This document shows, piece by piece, positions 8,421 through 16,571 of a stretch of 64,000 nt of DNA (positions within the stretch are counted from its first letter, which is position 1; each line of letters opens with the position of its first letter). The stretch comes from Winslowiella arboricola. GTDB lineage: Bacteria > Pseudomonadota > Gammaproteobacteria > Enterobacterales > Enterobacteriaceae. Under the pieces are notes generated by a model. The model was not told the DNA's origin. It ran no database searches and saw only the letters and a program-made list of their open reading frames with translations. The position numbers and the translations under genes are program-made. Location: positions 58,375-122,374 of the forward strand of contig NZ_JAODIM010000034.1 in NCBI RefSeq assembly GCF_025527015.1, written 5' to 3'.

Positions 8421-10460
8421 ATGGAGAAGATCTGGTTTGGTACAGCCTACTATCGCGAATATTTGCCAGAGGAGCGTCTGGAAAAAGATATTGCGATGAT
8501 GAAGGCGGCTGGCATCAATTATGTACGTATTGCCGAAAGCACCTGGAGTACTTACGAACCTCAGGAAGGCGAGTTTGATTTTTCCCCCGTGCTCACCGTC
8601 CTCGACCGCATGCATGCTAATGACATCAGCGTGATTATCGGTACGCCAACCTATGCAATCCCGGCATGGCTGGCGAAAAAACACCCGGAAGTGATGGCGA
8701 CTACGCCGCAGGGTGTAAATAAATATGGCCCACGGCAAAAGATGGATATTACAAGCCCTGCCTACCGCTATTATGCCGGGCGCATTATTCATCAGCTGTT
8801 ATCCGCCACCGCCAGCCATCCTGCTGTAATGGGTTTTCAGGTCGACAATGAAACCAAATACTATGAAACCAGTGGCCATCACGTTCAGGTCGCTTTCGTT
8901 AAGCATTTGCGTAATAAATTCAACCACGATCTCGCTGCGCTTAACCGCGCTTTTGGCCTCGATTACTGGAGCAATCGTGTTGACGCCTGGGAAGATTTTC
9001 CTGCGGTAGACGGCACTATCAATGCCAGCCTCGGTGCGGAGTTTCGCGCCTTTCAGCGCCAGTTAGTCATCGACTTTCTTGGCTGGCAGGTAGATCTGGT
9101 TGGACAATACAAATCCGAACAGCAGTTTGTTACACACAATTTTGACTTCGACTGGCGTAACTGGTCTTTCGGTATCCGCAGCGAAGTAGATCACTTTGCC
9201 ACTTCCCGTTTGCTGGATATCACCGGCGTGGATGTCTACCACCCCGGGCAATCGCGCTTAACCGGGGCGGAGATCGCCTTTACCGGCGATATTGCCCGCA
9301 CCACCAAAGATCAAAACTACTTTGTGCTGGAAACCCAGGCGCAGGCGTTTAAAGACTGGACTCCTTATCCTGGCCAGTTGCGTTTACAGGCGTTTAGCCA
9401 TATCGCCAGCGGCGCGGGAATGGTGGGTTACTGGCACTGGCATTCGATCCATAACTCATGGGAAACCTACTGGAAAGGTTTGCTCAGCCATGACCTGCTG
9501 GCTAATCCGGTATATGAAGAAGCCTGCGAAATCGGTAATGCACTTATTAAACTGTCGCCGACACTGGCGGGGTTAAGCAAAAGCAATCGCGTGGGGATGC
9601 TGGTCAGCAACCGCTGTCTCACTGCGATTGACTGGCACCCGTGGCAGGGGCATCAGTTTGGCGGTGATAAAGCGCACCAGTATAACGACCTGTTTCGCAA
9701 CTGGTATGACGCGCTTTACCGGCAAAATATCGAAGTGGATATTCTCGATGCTGATGATCTACGGGCGCTGCGCTACGAGGTATTAATTGTACCGTTGCTG
9801 TATAGCGCTTCTGATGAGCTGTTGGAGCGTCTGAATCGTTTTACAGAACAGGGCGGGCAGGTCATTTATTCGTTTAAATCCGGCTTTGCCGATGAAAATT
9901 TACAGGTGCGCACCGCTCTGCAACCGGCCATTATTGGTGATGCTTGCGGCGTTTCTTACCAGCTGTTTGTCGAGCCGGATGAAGTGCATTTATCCACCGA
10001 AACCTTTGCACTGGAAGGGAAGGTGGGCCGTGTCACTGACTGGATGGAGTTGCTGCAGCCCACGTCGCCAGATACCGAAATTCTGGCGCGTTATCAGCAC
10101 CCTTACTGGGGAAAATATGCCGCGATTACGCGTAATCGTTTTGGCAAAGGTTCCGCCACCTATATTGGCTGCCATCTCTCTTCGGCGGCAATGGAACAGA
10201 TATTTGCCACGCTATTTGCCACGGCAGAATTACAGCCGCTGACTTCAGATTATGCTTTCCCGCTGATCGTGCGCAAAGCCAGTTCGCGCCAGCAGCAAAG
10301 TCTGCGTTTTATCTTTAACTACTCCTCCACCCCGCAGAAAGTGAAAAATCCACTGGCGCGGGCCACTTCACTGCTGGATCACCGTCAGGTAGAGCCGGGT
10401 GAGGAACTGCAAATCGCGGGGTGGGATCTGGTGATTTTAGCCGGTGAGGAAGCGCTATGA
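8421..10460 (+). CDS. GH42 beta-galactosidase
   Basis: Glycoside hydrolase family 42 enzyme (679 aa), cytosolic, releasing terminal beta-D-galactosyl (or alpha-L-arabinopyranosyl) units from imported oligosaccharides. The A-domain begins IWFGTAYYREYLPEE. The acid/base Glu is Glu144 in QVDNE and the nucleophile is Glu304 in FVLETQAQ. A trimerisation/flavodoxin-like B domain follows (about 390-590; EVLIVPLLYSAS) with a small C-terminal beta domain. The ATG at 8421 follows a GAGGAAG site. It overlaps the downstream symporter by 4 bp. There is no signal peptide, so oligosaccharides must enter intact. Confidence 0.9.
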   Translation: MEKIWFGTAYYREYLPEERLEKDIAMMKAAGINYVRIAESTWSTYEPQEGEFDFSPVLTVLDRMHANDISVIIGTPTYAIPAWLAKKHPEVMATTPQGVNKYGPRQKMDITSPAYRYYAGRIIHQLLSATASHPAVMGFQVDNETKYYETSGHHVQVAFVKHLRNKFNHDLAALNRAFGLDYWSNRVDAWEDFPAVDGTINASLGAEFRAFQRQLVIDFLGWQVDLVGQYKSEQQFVTHNFDFDWRNWSFGIRSEVDHFATSRLLDITGVDVYHPGQSRLTGAEIAFTGDIARTTKDQNYFVLETQAQAFKDWTPYPGQLRLQAFSHIASGAGMVGYWHWHSIHNSWETYWKGLLSHDLLANPVYEEACEIGNALIKLSPTLAGLSKSNRVGMLVSNRCLTAIDWHPWQGHQFGGDKAHQYNDLFRNWYDALYRQNIEVDILDADDLRALRYEVLIVPLLYSASDELLERLNRFTEQGGQVIYSFKSGFADENLQVRTALQPAIIGDACGVSYQLFVEPDEVHLSTETFALEGKVGRVTDWMELLQPTSPDTEILARYQHPYWGKYAAITRNRFGKGSATYIGCHLSSAAMEQIFATLFATAELQPLTSDYAFPLIVRKASSRQQQSLRFIFNYSSTPQKVKNPLARATSLLDHRQVEPGEELQIAGWDLVILAGEEAL

Positions 10461-11881
10461 AATCAATAACCACCGCCAGCGTCGCGCCAGTGGGGTTGCG
10501 GGAACGTCTCTCTTTTGGGCTGGGTGATTATGGCACCAACCTGACTTATACCCTGATGGTGACCTTTCTCGCTTACTATTATACCGATGTGGTGGGTGTT
10601 TCGGCATTACTGGTCGGCTCGCTGATGTTTTTTGCCCGCGTACTGGATGGGATCCTCTGTATCTGGGTAGGCATCCGTATCGATAAAACCCAGACACGCT
10701 ATGGCAAGGCCCGGCCATGGGTGCTGTGGACCGCGATACCCTTTGGTTTTTCAACATTTCTGCTGGCCTGCGTGCCGGAAGCCAGTTATGCAATCAAAGT
10801 CAGCTGGGTTTGCGTCACCTATCTGCTGGCCAATATTCTTTTTACTGCAAATAACATTGCTTACGGTTCACTGCTGGCGTTAATCACCCGCGATACCGTG
10901 GAGCGCGGTATCTTGAGTGTTTTCCGTAAAGGTCTGTCCACCTGTGGTTCGCTGACGGTTGGCGTCGTCACTCTGCCATTGATTGCCTGGCTTGGTGACA
11001 GCCACGGCGCGTGGATCACGGTGTTTGCGGTGTATGGCTTCTTTACCGCCCTGTTTCTTACCCTCACCGCACTGGGCACCCGGGAACGTATTAAGCCAGT
11101 ACGTGAGGATAATCGTAAGCAGATTGCCTTTAAACGCGTCTGGCCTGCAATACGGGTAAATCGCTACTGGATGATCATCTTTTTCTATTTGATGATTACC
11201 TTTACTGGTCTGACGGCAATCAGCACGGTTAGCGTCTATTACTCCAAATATATTCTGCAGGATATTTCCATGATGTCCTGGATTAGTGTGGCGCAATATC
11301 TGCCCGGCTTACTGACGCTGCTGGTGATTCCCTCGCTGATTAAACGTATCGGGAAACGCAATCTGGCGCTGCTGGGATTAACCATTTGCACTATTGCCTA
11401 CCTGATACCTTTGTTAAATCGCCAGGATGCGTTGTTTGTGATTGTCGCGACGGTGATCCGCAGTATAGGTTTTTGTGGTATCGGGGCGACGATGTTCGCG
11501 TTCCTCGCTGACACGATTGATTACGGCGAATGGAAATCAGGTTTGCGTATTGAGGGGATTTTATTTAGTGCCGGTACGCTGGGGCAGACGGTGGGCATGG
11601 GGCTGGGTACCGCCAGTGTTGGCTGGATGCTGAGCTTAGCCGGTTTTACCAGTGGCGGCGGCGTCCAGCCGGCCAGCGCCATCCAGATGATCCAGTTTTT
11701 GTTTATTTTCTTCCCGGTTATTCTGGCGCTGCTGAATATGATACTGCTGTACTTCTACAAACTCGATGCCATTTACCCACAGGTTGCGACCGACCTGGCG
11801 CATGGAAAGTTCTCATCCCACGTACCACCGTCATCCGTGGCGCTGCAAAGCGGACCCGACAAACAGCAGTACCAAAGTTAA
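10457..11881 (+). CDS. GPH-family sugar:cation symporter
   Basis: Inner-membrane transporter (474 aa) of the glycoside-pentoside-hexuronide:cation symporter family. The N-terminal signature FGLGDYGTNLTYTLMVTFLAYYYTD and IDKTQTRYGKARPWVLW after TM2 are typical, as is DTIDYGEWKSGLRIEG in the second half. Twelve hydrophobic segments are visible. It overlaps the GH42 gene by 4 bp, so the two are translationally coupled and it most likely imports the galactoside or arabinogalacto-oligosaccharide that GH42 cleaves. A hairpin lies just downstream at 11911. Confidence 0.9.
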   Translation: MKSITTASVAPVGLRERLSFGLGDYGTNLTYTLMVTFLAYYYTDVVGVSALLVGSLMFFARVLDGILCIWVGIRIDKTQTRYGKARPWVLWTAIPFGFSTFLLACVPEASYAIKVSWVCVTYLLANILFTANNIAYGSLLALITRDTVERGILSVFRKGLSTCGSLTVGVVTLPLIAWLGDSHGAWITVFAVYGFFTALFLTLTALGTRERIKPVREDNRKQIAFKRVWPAIRVNRYWMIIFFYLMITFTGLTAISTVSVYYSKYILQDISMMSWISVAQYLPGLLTLLVIPSLIKRIGKRNLALLGLTICTIAYLIPLLNRQDALFVIVATVIRSIGFCGIGATMFAFLADTIDYGEWKSGLRIEGILFSAGTLGQTVGMGLGTASVGWMLSLAGFTSGGGVQPASAIQMIQFLFIFFPVILALLNMILLYFYKLDAIYPQVATDLAHGKFSSHVPPSSVALQSGPDKQQYQS

Positions 11882-11910
11882 ATCCGAAATGGTGTGAGAT
11901 GTGAGAGACC

Positions 11911-11935
11911 GCGCAGCAGATATTGTCTGCTGCGC
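11911..11935 (+). terminator. Hairpin between symporter and AraC-type gene
   Basis: A perfect 10-bp stem GCGCAGCAGA / TCTGCTGCGC with a 5-nt loop, 30 bp after the symporter stop. It is followed by a short T-containing tract. It probably partly separates the transporter transcript from the regulator gene. Confidence 0.5.
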
Positions 11936-11977
11936 TATTCTGCATAGTCCGTATTCTGTCTGGCAGGAAACGCGCTC

Positions 11978-12844
11978 ATGGCGCAATTAGAAGAAGCTGG
12001 TATTTTGAATTTCACCCCCTTGTTCAGGCGTTTTACCTTTAATGCCTGGATGGTCGCTGGATTTACACCTATTTCGCGCGGCAGTAAGCTCGATTTTTAT
12101 ATCAACCGCGCCAGCGGGATGAAAGGGCATATCCTTAATCTGACCCTGCGTGGCCAGGGGAAAATCTACACGCCCAAAGGTAGCTTTATTTGCCAGCCTG
12201 GTGAGCTGCTCCATTTTCCGGCGGGTGTTCCGCATTATTATGGCCGTGATGAGCAGAGTGAATTTTGGGATCATCTGTGGATCTATTTTATTCCGCGCAC
12301 TTACTGGCTGGAGTGGTTGCAATGGAATCAAAGTGTGGAAACTATTGGGCGGCTGGCGCTGTCGTCAGCGAGTGGGCTGGAGCAGATGCAGGCACGTTTT
12401 ATGGAGGTGATCCAGCTGAGCTTCAGCGACGAGCCGCTTGCGGAAGCATTAGCCATGAATGCAGTGGAAAGGGTTATCCTTGAGTGTTATCGCGCTCAGC
12501 CTGACCTTCATCCGTCACGTATTGATCCGCGCATCGCAAGACTTTGCCAGTTTCTTAATGAACATATGGCAGAAGAGACCACCGTTGAACAACTTTCACG
12601 CCGGGCCTGCCTTTCTCCCTCACGACTGGCGCATCTTTTTAAAGAAGAGACCGGCCAGACCATTTTTGCATGGCGTGAGAAACAGCGTATCGCCCGTGCA
12701 TGTGAGTTATTGCAGAAAACCAGTTTCGCCATCACGCATGTGGCACTTACCGTTGGCTATAACGACCCGCTCTACTTTTCCCGCCTCTTCCGCAATCATA
12801 TGGGCATCAGTCCACGTACTTATCGTAAGAAGTATGAGATTTAA
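11978..12844 (+). CDS. AraC-type regulator close to the L-arabinose regulator AraC
   Basis: Regulator of 288 aa with an N-terminal cupin sensor domain and a C-terminal double HTH (LCQFLNEHMAEETTVEQLSRRACLSPSRLAHLF, continuing to YFSRLFRNHMGISPRTYR). It resembles E. coli AraC along its length. The arabinose-contacting positions appear kept: Thr of VAGFTPI, Arg of NRASGMKG, Tyr of PHYYGR, and His and Trp of DHLWIYF. The effector is therefore probably L-arabinose or a close sugar. It sits downstream of GH42 and the symporter in the same direction, with no araBAD genes nearby, so its targets are probably those two genes. Confidence 0.88.
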   Translation: MAQLEEAGILNFTPLFRRFTFNAWMVAGFTPISRGSKLDFYINRASGMKGHILNLTLRGQGKIYTPKGSFICQPGELLHFPAGVPHYYGRDEQSEFWDHLWIYFIPRTYWLEWLQWNQSVETIGRLALSSASGLEQMQARFMEVIQLSFSDEPLAEALAMNAVERVILECYRAQPDLHPSRIDPRIARLCQFLNEHMAEETTVEQLSRRACLSPSRLAHLFKEETGQTIFAWREKQRIARACELLQKTSFAITHVALTVGYNDPLYFSRLFRNHMGISPRTYRKKYEI

Positions 12845-12860
12845 CCCGCGGGTTATCACG

Positions 12861-12892
12861 CTGCGGGACAGCTTATGAGAGCCGTCCCGCAG
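12861..12892. terminator. Bidirectional hairpin between convergent genes
   Basis: A 9-bp inverted repeat CTGCGGGAC / GTCCCGCAG lies between the end of the AraC-type gene and the end of the convergent dehydrogenase gene, overlapping neither coding sequence. It could terminate transcription from both sides, although T-runs are weak. Confidence 0.5.
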
Positions 12893-12894
12893 AA

Positions 12895-13983
12895 TCAGAA
12901 GTGACTGCCCGCCAGTGTTTCCACACGCGCCATGGCCTGATACAGCGCCGCTTCGCTAACCGGATCGGCCATATTTTTCATATCTGACGTTGCCACCGAT
13001 TCATGCACAATCACCGCCAGCTCTTCCGCGGTCAGTTCGGCAATTGCCGCCAGCGTCAGCGGGATCCCGCACTGATGCGCCAGCGCCATTTCACGCAACA
13101 ACTCTTCATCGCTGCGGTTTTCCAGCGCCAGCAGGCACAGGTTGCCGTAGCCGACCAGCAGGCCGTGACCATATTCGCGGGTTTTATCACAGAAGGTAAA
13201 GCCTTCATAAATCGCATGTGATGCCGCCATATGCGCGCCGTTGCTCATTAGCGAAGTCATGCCGGCAAAGGTAAAGATCGCATCCAGCGCCTGATCGAGA
13301 TGCTGATCCGGTTGCCCGCAACGCACCGCGGCGCAGGCTTTCGGACCGTGTTCTGCAATCACTTCATAACAGATCAGACTATGCGCCAGTGATGACTTCT
13401 CATTGGCGCCTGCGGGCGGATGGCGCTGACTGACGGCGCGGAATTCATACCATTTCGCCAGCGTGTCGCCAAGACCCGCGGCCAGCCAGCGCAACGGAGC
13501 CTGAGCCAGCAGCTCGCTGTCGATGATCACCGCAGCAGGCGCCTGGGGCAGGGGGAAAATATCGTAAAAATTACCCTCGTCATCGTAGCGAATGCTCAGT
13601 GGCGTAACGGCGGCGCAGGTGGCGGCGATAGTTGGCAGGGTGATCAACGGGATATTATGTTCGGCGCCAACCGCCTTACAGGTATCCAGCGATTTGCCGC
13701 CGCCTGCGGCGATAATCATATCGGCGTTAAGCGCTTTCGCCAGTTCACCGAGACGGGCGATTTGTCGCAATGAAGTTTCACCGCCAAACCATTCGCTGCC
13801 GACCAGTTCCACCTGCGCGTCAGCAAGCTGCGCACGCACCAACGGCTCTACAGCCTGCAACGCCTGATGGCCGCCGATCAGCAGGGCGCGTCGCCCCAGT
13901 TCGCGGCAGATGCCACCCAGCTGCTGTATAACACCTGCGCCACGCAATACACGCGCAGGGAAAACCAGATTTTGTTCAGACAT
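12895..13983 (-). CDS. Iron-containing alcohol dehydrogenase (HcxA/GldA-like)
   Basis: Cytosolic NAD(P)-dependent oxidoreductase (362 aa) of the group III metal-dependent dehydrogenases. The nucleotide-binding loop AAGGGKSLDTCKAVG and TIAATCAAVTPLSI are visible; the latter closely matches E. coli hydroxycarboxylate dehydrogenase HcxA/YbdH. Metal ligands are Asp of GDTLAKW and His of ASHAIYEGF and EYGHGLL. It lies 12 bp downstream of the guanidinobutyrase gene, so it probably handles an aldehyde or hydroxy acid in the same catabolic route. The exact substrate is inferred only from context; glycerol is an alternative. Confidence 0.85.
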   Translation of the reverse strand: MSEQNLVFPARVLRGAGVIQQLGGICRELGRRALLIGGHQALQAVEPLVRAQLADAQVELVGSEWFGGETSLRQIARLGELAKALNADMIIAAGGGKSLDTCKAVGAEHNIPLITLPTIAATCAAVTPLSIRYDDEGNFYDIFPLPQAPAAVIIDSELLAQAPLRWLAAGLGDTLAKWYEFRAVSQRHPPAGANEKSSLAHSLICYEVIAEHGPKACAAVRCGQPDQHLDQALDAIFTFAGMTSLMSNGAHMAASHAIYEGFTFCDKTREYGHGLLVGYGNLCLLALENRSDEELLREMALAHQCGIPLTLAAIAELTAEELAVIVHESVATSDMKNMADPVSEAALYQAMARVETLAGSHF

Positions 13984-13995
13984 GCCTGACCTTAT

Positions 13996-14958
13996 TTAGT
14001 TGTATTTTACGCCGGGTAATACACAGAGCATTTCATAAAGAATATTGGCAGCCAGCTGCGAGGTGGTGCCGCTGATATCGTATGGCGGAGACACTTCCAC
14101 CAGGTCGGCGCCAGTCAGATTCAGGCCGCGACAGCCACGCACAATCTCCAGCCCCTGAATCGAGGTCAGGCCGCCCACTTCCGGCGTGCCGGTGCCTGGC
14201 GCCCAGGCGGGATCGAAGCTGTCGATATCATACGAGAGATAGACCGGGCCGCTGCCCATCTGCTCACGTACCTGTTCCATTAAAGGCGCCATCGACTGAT
14301 ACCAGCATTTTTCTGCTGGCACCAGGCGGAACCCCTGATCGACGCCCCACTGGAAGTCGCCTGCATCGTAGCCCTGCGCGCGTTGACCAATCTGGATCAC
14401 CCGCTTCACATCCAGCAGACCTTCTTCTACCGCGCGACGAAAGGTGGTGCCATGAGCGATCTTTTCGCCAAACATTTCGTCATTGGTATCGGTATGCGCA
14501 TCAACATGGATTAACCCCATCGGACCATGTTTTTTTACCAGCGCACGCAGGATTGGCAGCGTCAGGGTGTGGTCACCGCCCAGCGTCAGCGGCACTAACG
14601 GAAAGGCATTCAGTTCACTGTAATAGTCTTCAATAATCTGCACCGATTTATGCAGATTATAGGTGTTGATCGGCACATCACCGAGATCCGCCACGCGCAG
14701 TGAATCGAAGGGCGCAGCGCCTGTCGCCATATTGTAGGGACGAATCATCACGGAATCGGCACGGATCGCACGGGGTCCGTAGCGGGTACCGGCACGCTGA
14801 GAGGCGCCAATATCCAGCGGAATACCAATAAACGCGGCATCCAGACCATCGGGGCGTTCTGCGGCGGGCAGACGCATCATGGTGCCGCGTCCGGCAAAAC
14901 GGGGCATATCGTTGCCGCTCTGCGGCTGCGGAAAGTCGTTATCGCTGTTCGGGTGCAT
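13996..14958 (-). CDS. gbuA: Guanidinobutyrase-like ureohydrolase
   Basis: Manganese ureohydrolase of the arginase/agmatinase fold (320 aa) that most resembles Pseudomonas GbuA, which splits 4-guanidinobutyrate into 4-aminobutyrate and urea. Shared segments include MPRFAGRGTMMRLP, MIRPYNMATGAAPFDSL and the C-terminus LLYEMLCVLPGV-like. Metal motifs are complete: GGDHT, HVDAHTD and SYDIDSFDP followed by PGTGTPEVGG. The ATG at 14958 has a GGAGG site 9 bp upstream; an earlier start at 15000 is unlikely. It is in an operon with the dehydrogenase gene and divergent from a LysR gene, as gbuA is in pseudomonads. Specificity within the family remains an inference. Confidence 0.85.
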   Translation of the reverse strand: MHPNSDNDFPQPQSGNDMPRFAGRGTMMRLPAAERPDGLDAAFIGIPLDIGASQRAGTRYGPRAIRADSVMIRPYNMATGAAPFDSLRVADLGDVPINTYNLHKSVQIIEDYYSELNAFPLVPLTLGGDHTLTLPILRALVKKHGPMGLIHVDAHTDTNDEMFGEKIAHGTTFRRAVEEGLLDVKRVIQIGQRAQGYDAGDFQWGVDQGFRLVPAEKCWYQSMAPLMEQVREQMGSGPVYLSYDIDSFDPAWAPGTGTPEVGGLTSIQGLEIVRGCRGLNLTGADLVEVSPPYDISGTTSQLAANILYEMLCVLPGVKYN

Positions 14959-15111
14959 CAGGTGTAGCCTCCGGAGAATGAAAAGGGTATCAGCCATCAT
15001 CTGCCGGATAAGCTTGAGAAAAAATCATTGAGAGCAAATAATCAGTTCAGAGATTACTTAACTTTATCCTGAATAGTCGAGTTGCAGCGCGGCGGCGACA
15101 GAGAGTCTGAT

Positions 15112-15193
15112 GTAGGGGCGGCGTTCTCGCCGCCCTGCTGATGGTTTGCACTGTGTCAGCCATCCGGACGGGAGCCGATAACGGCTCCCCTAC
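15112..15193. repeat. Inverted pair of REP palindromes with different stems
   Basis: The first element (15112-15135) reads GTAGGGGCGGCG, TTCT, CGCCGCCC-type. The second (15170-15193), on the opposite strand, has the same head GTAGGGG but a changed stem (GGGAGCCG / CGGCTCCC, loop TTAT). Both stems stay fully paired, so the differences are compensatory. The pair lies between gbuA and the divergent LysR gene and belongs to the repeat family seen at 43833, 47131, 63326 and 63940. Confidence 0.8.
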
Positions 15194-15236
15194 AGGGTTT
15201 CCGCTGCCCTTTTTTTGCCAATCCGAAGGAAACACC

Positions 15237-16136
15237 GTGAGCGCCAGCCGCCTGCCAAACCTGAAGTTGCTCACTATTTTTGCCACCGTGGCGCGTTGCC
15301 AGGGCTATTCACGCGCGCAGCAGGAGCTGAATATGACCACGCCGGCGATCAGCGGTTATATGAGTGAACTGGAGCAGCGGCTGGGGTTTGTGCTCTGCCA
15401 GCGTGGACGCGGCGGCTTTTCGCTGACCCCTCGCGGCGAGCAATTTTTGCAGTACAGCCTGCAATTACTCGGCACGCTGGCGGACTTTGATCGTCAGGTC
15501 GAAGGGCTGAAGAGCGAGCAGGGCGGTGTTTTCTCGCTGGGAGTGGTTGATTCCCTCTCTACCGATCGCCGGCTGGGGCTGGCGGAGAGTATCAACCAGT
15601 TTAGTGAGCGTTTCCCGGCGGTGTACCTTAATCTCTCGGTGCGCGACCCCAATGAATTGCAGCAGCAGGTGCTGGATAACCGGCTCGACCTGGCTATCGG
15701 CCATTTTCCGGTCAACGTTAATAATCTGGTGACGCTGCCGCTGCATCACGAACAGCACTGGCTCTACTGTAGCGACAGCCATCAGCTGTTTAACCGTGCT
15801 GAGCAGGATATGGGTGATTTGCATCGCTACGGTTTTGTCACCCGCAGTTACTGGAATCAGGCCGAGCTGGCGCGTCGGGGGTTTAAAGCCAGCGCCGCCT
15901 CGGTCGAGAGTATTGAAGCGCAGCTGATTCTGATCTTATCAGGTAAATATATTGGCTATCTGCCTGAGCACTGCGCGCAGCCCTGGGTGGAGCAAGGGCA
16001 GCTAAAACGCCTTTTGCCGCAACAGTTTAGCTATCAGGCGCCATTCTCACTGATTTTCCGCCGTGGGCGCAGCCGTGAAATGCTGATCAGGGCGTTCCGC
16101 GACCTGGTAAAAGTGCGGGTGGCGGCGGAGCAGTAG
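15237..16136 (+). CDS. LysR-family regulator divergent from gbuA-like operon
   Basis: LysR-type regulator (299 aa). The HTH lies at about residues 5-65 (LPNLKLLTIFATVARCQGYS, AISGYMSELEQRLG) and the effector domain ends with IGYLPEHCAQPW and PFSLIFRRGRS. The start is GTG at 15237 after a GAAGGA ribosome site; the open frame extends to 15141, but that part overlaps the REP pair. Position and direction suggest it controls the guanidinobutyrase-dehydrogenase pair. It is a paralogue of the LysR proteins at 92 and 37819. Confidence 0.87.
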   Translation: MSASRLPNLKLLTIFATVARCQGYSRAQQELNMTTPAISGYMSELEQRLGFVLCQRGRGGFSLTPRGEQFLQYSLQLLGTLADFDRQVEGLKSEQGGVFSLGVVDSLSTDRRLGLAESINQFSERFPAVYLNLSVRDPNELQQQVLDNRLDLAIGHFPVNVNNLVTLPLHHEQHWLYCSDSHQLFNRAEQDMGDLHRYGFVTRSYWNQAELARRGFKASAASVESIEAQLILILSGKYIGYLPEHCAQPWVEQGQLKRLLPQQFSYQAPFSLIFRRGRSREMLIRAFRDLVKVRVAAEQ

Positions 16137-16223
16137 TGGCTGTGTTATTCAGCATCAGCTTGGTGTCATGCCTGAAGAGCATATCCGTCAAAGGCAGACA
16201 GCCGACGATTACGGGGTAAAACG

Positions 16224-16535
16224 ATGAGTTGTCCATATTGTCAGGATCTTTGCGTTAAATACATTATTCGTACACCGGCGGATCTGCGTAAGGCGATCCG
16301 TATTGCCGCTCAGGCAGTCAGTGAGGGGATAATCTGTGAAGCTGAACTGCAATCGCAGTGGAATCAATTTAGTTTTAAGCAATGTGCTGAAGGTATGGCA
16401 TGGGGAGATATCGTTGATTACCATTTTTTATGTAACCGCTGCCAGACACAGTTTGTTTTAGGCGCCGAAACGTACCATGGCAGCGGCGGCTACTGGTCAC
16501 CGGAAACGGAAAAACCCACGGCAATTATTGATTAA
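16224..16535 (+). CDS. Small hypothetical protein with two Cys pairs
   Basis: Protein of 103 aa, not assigned to a family I recognise with certainty. CPYC at residues 3-6 and CNRC near 71-74 could bind a zinc ion as a zinc ribbon-like unit. The middle part is charged and probably helical. An ACGGGGTAAA sequence lies before the ATG. There is no signal peptide, so it is cytosolic. It converges with the Fic gene. Confidence 0.65.
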   Translation: MSCPYCQDLCVKYIIRTPADLRKAIRIAAQAVSEGIICEAELQSQWNQFSFKQCAEGMAWGDIVDYHFLCNRCQTQFVLGAETYHGSGGYWSPETEKPTAIID

Positions 16536-16571
16536 TCTGTTGCCACAGAACTCAGCCCGACAGCCGCGCCG

